Program-made: the position numbers and the translations under genes
Notes under the pieces: generated by a model
Told to the model about the DNA's origin: nothing
The model's input: the letters and a program-made list of their open reading frames with translations, nothing else
Databases searched by the model: none
Shown here: piece by piece, positions 1-5,651 of the stretch
Position numbering within the stretch: the first letter of the stretch is position 1
How the letters are laid out: each line of letters opens with the position of its first letter
Assembly: GCA_018644745.1 (NCBI GenBank)
Contig: JABGPX010000587.1
Span: 2,667 to 8,398, forward strand
Length of the DNA stretch: 5,732 nt
Source of the DNA: Spirochaetales bacterium
GTDB taxonomy: Bacteria > Spirochaetota > Spirochaetia > ARS1246
Reading direction: 5' to 3'

Positions 1-340
1 CAAATTTTGATCCGGTGGCATCGAAGAAACTGAACCAAAGCGATCGTATGGTTGGAACGAGAAGAGCCCAGAATAGAAGGATAATCCCCGGTCCGGCAAA
101 AACCAGTGCAACCGCCACCGACCGGATCTTTTTCGGCATGGACTGTGCGACCGAATTGAGCACAAAATACAGAAGCGCCACCGAGCCGACTCCCCAAATC
201 ACCGCAAAAACGGTCATAAGTACTTTCGTATCCTGCATGTTCTGCAATAAAACGAATCCGCCGACGAGTACCACTGCGGCTAGGATAACAAGGCCAAGTG
301 ATGAGAAGGATCGTACCGCAGGCTTACTACTCAGATTCAT
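1..340 (-). CDS. ABC sugar transporter permease, MalF/AglF type (N-terminal part, cut by window edge)
   Basis: This is the first 113 codons of an inner-membrane permease of a carbohydrate ABC importer; the rest lies beyond the left edge. Three hydrophobic segments are visible at about residues 15-32, 42-64 and 75-98. They are followed by LLVPTIRSLWFSFFDATGS (residues 93-111). This is the pattern after the first core helix of MalF-type permeases (P-T-I-x-S-x-x-x-S-F), and the flanking residues resemble α-glucoside permeases such as AglF. The ATG at 338-340 is supported by AAGGAGA five bases upstream. The gene follows the solute-binding protein gene on the same strand, the usual order for such operons (binding protein, permease 1, permease 2). 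The conserved EAA loop that contacts the ATPase would lie outside the window. The membrane and ABC-permease calls are firm; the α-glucoside substrate is inferred from resemblance and from the neighbouring genes. Confidence 0.88.
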   Translation of the reverse strand, partial: MNLSSKPAVRSFSSLGLVILAAVVLVGGFVLLQNMQDTKVLMTVFAVIWGVGSVALLYFVLNSVAQSMPKKIRSVAVALVFAGPGIILLFWALLVPTIRSLWFSFFDATGSKF

Positions 341-345
341 ACCAG

Positions 346-352
346 TCTCCTT
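346..352 (-). promoter_or_regulatory. Shine-Dalgarno sequence of the permease gene
   Basis: AAGGAGA on the minus strand sits five bases before the ATG at 340. It is a strong ribosome binding site and fixes the permease start. It stands in contrast to the genes around the divergent promoter region, which have no comparable site. Confidence 0.8.
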
Positions 353-391
353 ACAGTAAATATCTTTTTCCTAGTTGTAATTTTAATACAG

Positions 392-426
392 AGAACCGGG
401 GCGCGGTTAGTCTGCGCCCCGGTTCT
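392..426 (-). terminator. GC-rich intercistronic stem-loop between binding-protein and permease genes
   Basis: A perfect 13-bp inverted repeat (AGAACCGGGGCGC at 392-404 against its complement at 414-426) encloses a 9-base loop. It starts 16 bases after the stop codon of the binding-protein gene and ends 52 bases before the permease start. On the minus-strand transcript the stem is followed by CTGTATTAAAATT, with no uninterrupted U run. It is therefore a poor classical intrinsic terminator. Strong hairpins at this place in ABC-importer operons are known to protect the upstream mRNA from 3' exonucleases and to let only part of transcription continue. This gives more binding protein than permease. 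That role is inferred here. A factor-assisted or partial terminator is the alternative. Confidence 0.7.
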
Positions 427-441
427 TAAGATCACTTCGTT

Positions 442-1764
442 TTAATTAGGCCAGGACGCGTCGATCGCCTTAAGAGCCTGGTCTAGGGATTTAGACCCGG
501 AGACGTAAGCGGTCATTTCTTTCCAGAATGAACCGGCACCCACAGAGCCGGGCATTAAGTCTGACCCGTCAAATCTGACGCTCGTGGCATTCTGGATCAC
601 TTCGGCGACCTTGCGGTCGACAAGATTAGTGTACCAGTCCAGATTCGAGTCTTTGTGAGGAGATATTGCACCCCCTGCTTTGACCCAGCCTTCGACTGAG
701 GCGCCGGTAGCGAAGTACTGCATGACCATTCGAACCTCGGGGCGGTCATTGAACATCGCATAGATGTCGCCGGCGACCAAAACAGGGCGTCCCAGGGAGG
801 GGTCGACGCTCGGCAGATAGAAGAAATCATAATCTTCGCCTGCCACCAGGTTGTCGGGAAAGAAGGTAGTGATGAAATTCCCCTGCTTGTGGAGCCATGC
901 TTTCGGAGGCGCTTCAAACATCACCTTGGGTGCATCTCCAAAACTGGTGGTGGCAATACCTTTCCGCCCGCCATAGACCATTCCGTCGGCAAACCAAATG
1001 TCCGTCATCGCCTGTAAGGCTGTCCTTACCTCAGGTGAGTCGAATTTCAGCTCTCCGGCAACCCATTTATCGTAGTTCTCGGGGCTCGTTGTTCGAAGCA
1101 TCATTTCCTCAACCCAATCAGTGGCGGCCCATCCCGTCGCTGCGCCGGACTCAATGCCGATCGCCCAGGGGCTGTCGCCGTCTGCCAGGATATCTTTCTG
1201 CAGCTGTTCCAGTTCGGCCCATGTCTCAGGCACCTTATATCCAGCAGCATCGAACTCTTTCTTGTTGTACCAAACAAGAGATTTACCGTTCACCCGGCCC
1301 CAGACACCGGCCATGATCGGGCCGTCCGGTGAGTCCATTGTTGCCATGTCAAGCCAGCTCTGAATATAATTCGACTTTACTAAGTTCATATCTAGGACTT
1401 TATCCAGATCGATAACGTGACCTTTCTTGACAAAAGAACCCAATAAACCCGGCTGCGGGAAATCCACAATGTCAGGTGGGTTTCCGCCCTCGACTCGAAT
1501 CGCTATCGATGCCTCAAATTCTTTTGTCCCTTCGTACTGAATGTCGATTCCGGTTTGGTCCTCAAAGGCCTTCACCGCATTATCGAATTTGATCGCATCG
1601 TTATCCACAAATGGACCGGTCATGGTTACCACCGTACCGCGAACTTCAGCGTAGATATCGGACATTGCTGTTTGGGCCATGTCGGGTTCGTCTTCGGTTT
1701 TATTGCACCCAATAAATGCAAAAACTACCCCTACCGCCAGGGCTACGAACATGATTTTTTTCAT
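442..1764 (-). CDS. ABC transporter solute-binding lipoprotein, α-glucoside/AglE-like (family 1)
   Basis: Complete 440-residue extracytoplasmic sugar-binding protein. The N-terminus MKKIMFVALAVGVVFAFIGC is a type II signal peptide with Cys20 as the lipidation site (F-I-G-C, a slightly atypical lipobox). Next come Asn21 and Lys22, with no inner-membrane-retaining Asp at +2. The mature part has the family 1 layout: FEDQTGIDIQYEG at 67-79, GGNPPDIVDFPQPG at 93-106, and the signature VWYNKKEFDAAGYKVPETW at 164-182. PPKAWLHKQGNFITTFFP (286-303) and GGAISPHKD (364-372) resemble α-glucoside binding proteins of the AglE group. Length is typical. The start is set by AAGGAGA six bases upstream. It lies between the repressor gene and the permease gene on the same strand, so it supplies substrate to that permease. 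The exact sugar (maltose, trehalose, malto-oligosaccharide or another α-glucoside) cannot be read from the sequence. Confidence 0.93.
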   Translation of the reverse strand: MKKIMFVALAVGVVFAFIGCNKTEDEPDMAQTAMSDIYAEVRGTVVTMTGPFVDNDAIKFDNAVKAFEDQTGIDIQYEGTKEFEASIAIRVEGGNPPDIVDFPQPGLLGSFVKKGHVIDLDKVLDMNLVKSNYIQSWLDMATMDSPDGPIMAGVWGRVNGKSLVWYNKKEFDAAGYKVPETWAELEQLQKDILADGDSPWAIGIESGAATGWAATDWVEEMMLRTTSPENYDKWVAGELKFDSPEVRTALQAMTDIWFADGMVYGGRKGIATTSFGDAPKVMFEAPPKAWLHKQGNFITTFFPDNLVAGEDYDFFYLPSVDPSLGRPVLVAGDIYAMFNDRPEVRMVMQYFATGASVEGWVKAGGAISPHKDSNLDWYTNLVDRKVAEVIQNATSVRFDGSDLMPGSVGAGSFWKEMTAYVSGSKSLDQALKAIDASWPN

Positions 1765-1770
1765 GTTTCT

Positions 1771-1777
1771 TCTCCTT
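1771..1777 (-). promoter_or_regulatory. Shine-Dalgarno sequence of the binding-protein gene
   Basis: AAGGAGA on the minus strand, six bases before the ATG at 1764, sits in a purine-rich leader. It agrees with the signal peptide in setting the start. The same 7-mer precedes the permease gene. Confidence 0.8.
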
Positions 1778-1792
1778 CTTCACAAACTTCCT

Positions 1793-1807
1793 CCCTCCTA
1801 CGGAGGG
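1793..1807 (-). repeat. Short GC-rich hairpin in the binding-protein leader
   Basis: CCCTCC and GGAGGG form a 6-bp inverted repeat with a 3-base loop, about 16 bases before the Shine-Dalgarno site of the binding-protein gene in the minus-strand transcript. The pyrimidine arm could in principle also pair with GGAG of the true ribosome binding site, so an effect on translation is possible. No U run follows, so it is not a terminator. Function is unproven. Confidence 0.45.
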
Positions 1808-1820
1808 GGTATTATCAATA

Positions 1821-1845
1821 GGACACCCGCAAATTACGGATGTCC
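1821..1845 (-). repeat. Imperfect stem-loop just after the repressor gene
   Basis: In the minus-strand RNA GGACAUCC (1838-1845) can pair with GGGUGUCC (1821-1828). This gives an 8-bp stem with one U·G pair and a 9-base loop. It begins 17 bases after the repressor stop codon and is followed by UAUUGAUAAUA rather than a U run. It may mark the 3' end of a repressor transcript or act as an intercistronic stabiliser. Termination here would be weak. Confidence 0.4.
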
Positions 1846-1848
1846 GTA
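1835..1848. promoter_or_regulatory. 14-bp palindrome, candidate operator before the binding-protein gene
   Basis: TACGGATGTCCGTA has perfect 6-base arms around a 2-base centre, the size and form of a dimeric regulator site. It lies 71 bp upstream of the binding-protein start and overlaps one arm of the stem-loop at 1821-1845. Its sequence differs from the GAAAG-type palindromes near the repressor promoter, so if it is an operator it probably serves another regulator. It could also be a chance or RNA-level element. Confidence 0.35.
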
Positions 1849-1862
1849 TTACCTATTTCACA

Positions 1863-2876
1863 TCAGGTTGTATGTCTCTCAATGAGACCCACCTGAAGAT
1901 TTATTTTCTGAATTGCTTTGCTCTTACCGGAAATCTGATCTACAAGGAGATTCGACGCGATACGGCCTGAATCAGCAAGATGCTGGGTAATAGAAGACAG
2001 CCTCAGCCAGTCAGCCGGCTCAATATCATCGAAACCGAGAACCGCCAGATCATCGGGGACTCGCATGCCCCGGTCATTCGCCGCCTTCATTGTTCCGATC
2101 GCCTGAAGATCAGACATCGCAAATATCGCCCTGGGCTTTTCGGAGCGATCTAGCAGCTTTCCCACCTCGCCACGGGCGCTTTCAACGGTTGTGTCCGACT
2201 TAATGATCATTCGCTCTTCCAATTTCCTGCCACCCGCGATAAGGGCTTCCCGGAAACCTTTGAGGCGCATATCTGAAGGATGAAGGCTGTAGGAAAGGTT
2301 GCGGTTCCAATCCCCGACATAGACACAGGGAAAATAATCTTTCTCCAGGAACAAACGAGCCGCGATTCGACCACCCTCGTAGTTATCAGCAAGAACACGG
2401 GAAAAGTTCTCATCGTCAGTTTCGACCATTACGACATGTAATCCGGAAGCCTGGAGGATCCGGCGTTGTCTGGGTGATAGCAGAACTGACATCAGAATCA
2501 AACCGTCGATGCGGCGTGTGAACGGAACCGAATTAAGGTATTCGTCTAGCTGTTCGGAATTTTCAATGGTGTATACCACCACCTCAAAGTTATTGTGTCT
2601 GAAAACCGGAATCATCCCTTCCAGACGCTGGACAAACGACGGTGCCGGAAAGAAAGGGGTGAGTACACCGACTCTTCCGACGTTTCGATGAACCCTGCTG
2701 CCGGCATTTCCCTGAGAAACATAGTCCAACCGCTCCATCGCCTCGGCGATCCGAACCCCGGTTGATGTTTTAACATTATCTGAATTGTTAAGAAAACGGG
2801 AAACCGTGGTGATACTTACGCCTGCTTCTTTTGCGACATTATAAATAGTCGCCCTTTCCGCAATCTTTCCTGCCAT
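1863..2876 (-). CDS. LacI-family transcriptional regulator
   Basis: Repressor of 337 residues when started at the ATG at 2876. In-frame TTG (2885) and GTG (2882) codons lie just upstream, and none of the three has a convincing Shine-Dalgarno site. The LacI helix-turn-helix is clear: ATIYNVAKEAGVSITTVSRF at residues 9-28, with T-V-S-R in the recognition helix. A hinge follows (Y52 to V62), then a periplasmic-binding-protein-like sugar domain (about 66-337) that includes MSDLQAIG (254-261), LGFDDIE (280-286) and the usual C-terminal L-x-x-R-x-(S/T)-T (331-337, LIERHTT). At the hinge position where most relatives have the DNA-intercalating leucine, Arg61-Val62 is seen. It lies first in a minus-strand series with the sugar-binding and permease genes, so it is most likely their local regulator, also acting on its own promoter through the palindrome at 2899-2912. 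The effector is unknown, probably a sugar. Confidence 0.93.
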   Translation of the reverse strand: MAGKIAERATIYNVAKEAGVSITTVSRFLNNSDNVKTSTGVRIAEAMERLDYVSQGNAGSRVHRNVGRVGVLTPFFPAPSFVQRLEGMIPVFRHNNFEVVVYTIENSEQLDEYLNSVPFTRRIDGLILMSVLLSPRQRRILQASGLHVVMVETDDENFSRVLADNYEGGRIAARLFLEKDYFPCVYVGDWNRNLSYSLHPSDMRLKGFREALIAGGRKLEERMIIKSDTTVESARGEVGKLLDRSEKPRAIFAMSDLQAIGTMKAANDRGMRVPDDLAVLGFDDIEPADWLRLSSITQHLADSGRIASNLLVDQISGKSKAIQKINLQVGLIERHTT

Positions 2877-2898
2877 TGACACCAAACCATTTTATTAA

Positions 2899-2912
2899 AT
2901 GAAAGTTCTTTC
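2899..2912 (-). promoter_or_regulatory. Candidate LacI-family operator O1, over the repressor transcription start
   Basis: The minus strand reads GAAAGAACTTTCAT. The core GAAAG-AA-CTTTC is a palindrome with 5-base arms. It lies at about +4 to +15 from the start site predicted by the promoter at 2922-2950, a position suited to autorepression. All 14 bases recur in opposite orientation at 3048-3061. The arms resemble catabolite/LacI-type sites (TGAAAG...CTTTCA), but the usual CG centre is replaced by AA. Confidence 0.65.
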
Positions 2913-2921
2913 GCTCTTTTT

Positions 2922-2950
2922 ATAGTAATTCATAGATTACATGATGTCAA
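2922..2950 (-). promoter_or_regulatory. Sigma70-type promoter of the repressor/transporter operon
   Basis: On the minus strand a perfect TTGACA (2945-2950) is followed after 17 bases by TACTAT (2922-2927), four of six matches to TATAAT. A start near 2915 gives a leader of about 40 bases that contains operator O1. The region is AT-rich. A second minus-strand TATAAT at 2977-2982 has no good -35 partner, so this pair is preferred. Confidence 0.6.
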
Positions 2951-3045
2951 ATTTAATTTTCATCTTTTTTCACTCTATTATATTCAATTTAGGCCCAAAA
3001 TACTGGCAAAGAAGCACGCGCCACAGGTCATTCTTGGCATTTTAG

Positions 3046-3061
3046 ATGAAAGAACTTTCAT
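3046..3061 (+). promoter_or_regulatory. Candidate LacI-family operator O2, upstream of the plus-strand genes
   Basis: ATGAAAGAACTTTCAT is palindromic with 7-base arms around AA, and is the more symmetrical of the two copies. It shares 14 identical bases with O1 in reverse orientation. Centre-to-centre distance is 147 bp, about 14 turns of B-DNA, which places both sites on the same face of the helix. It lies 62 bp before the first ATG of the DinB-like gene, so it could control the plus-strand unit, alone or by looping with O1. Confidence 0.65.
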
Positions 3062-3099
3062 AGTATTCGCGCGCCTGAAGCTTGAATCGGACCGCCGAT

Positions 3100-3128
3100 T
3101 TGCGCAGAAAGTAAAACCTTGGTATGAT
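3100..3128 (+). promoter_or_regulatory. Candidate extended -10 promoter of the DinB-like gene
   Basis: TATGAT (3123-3128, five of six matches) is preceded by TG one base upstream, giving an extended -10 (TGGTATGAT). It also has TTGCGC (3100-3105, three of six) at a 17-base spacing. The predicted start falls near 3135. This would exclude the ATG at 3124 and give a nearly leaderless message beginning at the in-frame ATG at 3136. Confidence 0.4.
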
Positions 3129-3624
3129 CGCCTACATGAATACCAGTACATTTGAATCAATCGACGGGCACCCGGAATCCATATCCGCTCAGTCGGTGAT
3201 ATGCCGGATGCTCGATGGGCTGGGCTTCCGCTTCTATTGGGCGACTCTGGGTTTGAACGAAGAGGACTTTGAGTTCTCACCTGCGCCGGAGCGATGGAAT
3301 ATTCTTGAAACAGTGAATCATATTCAGGGATTGATGTTGTGGATTCACAGATCCCTGTTTGAGAAAGAAGATATCCCTCCCGGGACTGGCATGGAAAAAG
3401 TTAATCAGATACTGGAGTTGATCGGCCAGTTACGGACAAAGTTCGCTGCTATAAACGACTCTGAACTTGACACCTACCGGCTTCGCGGAAGGCCGTTTTG
3501 GAACCTGATAAATGGACCTATAGAGGATGCTGTATATCATACGGGTCAGATAGATACCTTGCGCAGGATAGCGGGAAATCCGCCGCAGGATCCCGATTTT
3601 TTTGCCGGCGCACCCCCGCGATAA
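3124..3624 (+). CDS. DinB-like (YfiT/DUF1572-type) putative metal-binding protein
   Basis: Soluble, mostly helical protein of 166 residues, the usual DinB-superfamily size, with no signal peptide. Family marks are FRFYWATLGLNEEDF with SPAPERWNILETVNHIQG (about 35-69, His66 as a likely metal ligand) and the C-terminal DAVYHTGQIDTLRRIAGNPP (135-154, His139 as second ligand). This is the common Y-H-x-G-Q-I-x-x-L-R-R-x-x-G-N-P-P ending. The position often held by a further ligand is Asp135. Characterised relatives bind divalent metals and include thiol-dependent S-transferases, but most have no known role, and the name does not imply DNA repair. The in-frame ATG at 3136 (162 residues) is an equally possible start. 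Neither has a Shine-Dalgarno site, and a -10-like hexamer covers the first one. It precedes the debranching enzyme gene by 62 bp without a visible terminator, so an operon is likely. Confidence 0.82.
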   Translation: MIAYMNTSTFESIDGHPESISAQSVICRMLDGLGFRFYWATLGLNEEDFEFSPAPERWNILETVNHIQGLMLWIHRSLFEKEDIPPGTGMEKVNQILELIGQLRTKFAAINDSELDTYRLRGRPFWNLINGPIEDAVYHTGQIDTLRRIAGNPPQDPDFFAGAPPR

Positions 3625-3686
3625 GCTGGTCCAGGCTCATCTTCGTGGCTTGATCACCGGAGCGATGAGTATTACCTTCTTGCGAT

Positions 3687-5651
3687 ATGAATATGAATTC
3701 CGCAATAAAGTTTGACAAAACGGTATTGGGCGATCCTCCTGAAGCAATGCGGCACGAGTGGCTGGAAACAAACGGACTGGGAGGTTATGCGTCCTCTACA
3801 ATAATAGGGGGTAATACGAGGAAGTACCATGGATTGCTCGTATCCCCGGCTCCCGGAACGGATCAACGATATGTCTTCCTCTCCCGTATCGAAGCCACGC
3901 TCTACCCCGATACCGGGGAGTACCCGCTTTCAACAAACCAGTACCCCGGCCTACTGCACCCGACCGGGTTCCAACACGCCACCGAATTCAATATAGATGG
4001 ATCACCGCACTTACGCTACGACCTGGACGGCACAATACTCGATTACAGAATTATGATGCGTAACGAGCAGCCGGCGGTTCTGCTCTGCCACAAGGTGAGC
4101 AAGGCGAAGGGCCGTACGCTCCTCAAAATTACTCCGCTCCTCGCCTTCCGCGATTTTAACGCCACTGCATCGGCGAATGATTCCGCCCGGTTAGAAACAA
4201 AACGTTCGAGAGGCGTGATTTCTATTACGCCATACGAAGGTCTCGCGGTTTTATTCTTTCAAGGCACAGAGAAGCTTTCCTTTACCGAGTCGCCGGATTG
4301 GTTCAGGAACACGGAGTATATCCGCGAGCAGGAGCGAGGATACGATTTTACCGAGGATGTATTTACACCCGGCATTTTCACCGTCGAGCTTAAGCAAGAA
4401 GAGGAGTTTGTGCTTCAGGTCTCAGTTGGAAAACCGGCTGAGACAGCGGCAGCGGCATTCAAGAACGAAATAGATAGAAGGAAGAAGTTATCAGCAAAAC
4501 ATGAAGCACTTGCAATCAATGCCGATCAATTCCTCATTACAAAAAAGAGGGCAGGAAAGGCGTCGGTAATAGCGGGTTTCCCGTGGTTCGGCGAATGGGG
4601 CCGTGATGCGATGATATCCCTTCCGGGCCTAACTCTCTCCAGGAATGAGCCGGAAATTGCATTGGAAACCCTCGAGTCTTATGCTTCGTTTGAAAAAGAC
4701 GGGCTTTTCCCGAATCAGCTGAACGTCTACGGAGGATCGAGCTACAATACGGTGGATGCATCTCTCTGGTTTTTCTGGGCCGCGCAGATGTACGCCGAAT
4801 TCTCCGGCAATGCAGATGCGTTGAAGGAGAAAATTCTTCCGGCGATGAGAAAAATTCTCACCGCGTATATTACCGACCAGGTTCCGTTTGGTTCGGTCCG
4901 GGAGGATGGACTTCTCGATGTCGGCTCGCCGGACACCCAGCTTACCTGGATGGACGCAAAGGTCCACGGCAAACCGGTAACTCCTCGTTACGGAAGGCCG
5001 GTCGAAATAAATGCGCTCTGGATAAACGCCCTTCGTTTTTACGCCGAATTGAGTGACGACCCGTATTCATACGAGCTGGCGCCGTTAGAAAAATATCATG
5101 ATTCGTTATCAGAGGCTTTCCTGCAATCATTCTGGCTTGAAGATTACGGTTATCTGGCGGATGTAGTATACCCGGACGGCGTTACAGACGCCTCGATAAG
5201 GCCAAACCAAATATTCGCCGTATCATTGCCCCACTCCGCTCTTAGCGACAATCAGGCTGCGCGGGTGGTCGAAACAGTGGAGAAGCATTTGCTGACACCA
5301 TACGGCCTTCGCACCCTTACGCCGAACCACGTGAATTACGCTGGAAAGTACGGGGGAAGCCAGGAATCGAGAGACTCGGCATATCATCAAGGCACAGTCT
5401 GGCCGTGGCTGATCGGCCACTTCGTAGATGCGTTTTTACGAATACACAGCGGCGATCTAACTCGAGTAGCAGCTTTGCGAGATCGTATTATACCGGCTTT
5501 CGACACCCACTTATATAACACAGGTTTAGGTTCGGTCTCCGAAGTATTCGACGGCGACGAGCCTCATACGCCGGGCGGTTGTCCCATGCAGGCGTGGAGT
5601 GTCGCGGAAGTGCTGCGCGCGTCGATGCGTCTGAATGAGCTGCTGCTATGA
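3687..5651 (+). CDS. Glycogen debranching enzyme, archaeal type (amylo-α-1,6-glucosidase, GH133-like)
   Basis: Complete 654-residue cytoplasmic enzyme without signal peptide. It is expected to hydrolyse α-1,6 branch points of glycogen or imported limit dextrins. The N-terminal β-rich domain (about 20-250) begins with EWLETNGLGGYASSTI (24-39) and NTRKYHGLLVSP (43-54), hallmarks of this family. The C-terminal (α/α)6-barrel amylo-α-1,6-glucosidase domain (about 285-650) holds AGFPWFGEWGRDAMISLPGL (296-315), NTVDASLWFFWA (354-365), DTQLTWMDAKV (416-426), GRPVEINALW (436-445), YHQGTVWPWLIGHF (566-579) and a final GGCPMQAWSVAEVLR (630-644). All blocks are intact, including the conserved acidic residues; I do not assign the catalytic pair. 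The length fits the single-function short form, lacking the 4-α-glucanotransferase half of the eukaryotic enzyme. The ATG at 3687 fits the usual N-terminus; a second ATG is at 3693. No Shine-Dalgarno site precedes either. Confidence 0.95.
   Translation: MNMNSAIKFDKTVLGDPPEAMRHEWLETNGLGGYASSTIIGGNTRKYHGLLVSPAPGTDQRYVFLSRIEATLYPDTGEYPLSTNQYPGLLHPTGFQHATEFNIDGSPHLRYDLDGTILDYRIMMRNEQPAVLLCHKVSKAKGRTLLKITPLLAFRDFNATASANDSARLETKRSRGVISITPYEGLAVLFFQGTEKLSFTESPDWFRNTEYIREQERGYDFTEDVFTPGIFTVELKQEEEFVLQVSVGKPAETAAAAFKNEIDRRKKLSAKHEALAINADQFLITKKRAGKASVIAGFPWFGEWGRDAMISLPGLTLSRNEPEIALETLESYASFEKDGLFPNQLNVYGGSSYNTVDASLWFFWAAQMYAEFSGNADALKEKILPAMRKILTAYITDQVPFGSVREDGLLDVGSPDTQLTWMDAKVHGKPVTPRYGRPVEINALWINALRFYAELSDDPYSYELAPLEKYHDSLSEAFLQSFWLEDYGYLADVVYPDGVTDASIRPNQIFAVSLPHSALSDNQAARVVETVEKHLLTPYGLRTLTPNHVNYAGKYGGSQESRDSAYHQGTVWPWLIGHFVDAFLRIHSGDLTRVAALRDRIIPAFDTHLYNTGLGSVSEVFDGDEPHTPGGCPMQAWSVAEVLRASMRLNELLL

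Noticed and set aside
15..359. Open frame of 114 codons on the plus strand at the left edge
   Set aside because: It is antisense to the permease start, has a Thr/Arg-rich composition without domain features, and runs over the permease ribosome binding site; the minus-strand reading gives clear membrane helices.
1811..1816. GATAAT on the minus strand as -10 of a separate binding-protein promoter
   Set aside because: No acceptable -35 hexamer is found at 16-18 bases; a promoter here remains possible but is not supported by the sequence alone.
2977..2982. Perfect TATAAT on the minus strand upstream of the main repressor promoter
   Set aside because: The only TTG-type -35 candidate (TTGCCA) is 21 bases away, and AT-rich sequence makes chance matches likely.
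3046..3063. Five-codon reading frame (MKELS) inside operator O2
   Set aside because: It is a by-product of the palindrome sequence, too short and without a ribosome binding site.
3034..3066. Possible plus-strand promoter TTGGCA with a -10 within or next to operator O2
   Set aside because: At 16-18 base spacing the -10 hexamers match only about two of six positions; the better TAGTAT would need a 21-base spacer.
3665..3715. Sixteen-codon frame overlapping the debranching enzyme start, as a leader peptide
   Set aside because: GGAG lies only two bases before its ATG, the peptide has no attenuator-like codon run, and no terminator/antiterminator structure is seen.
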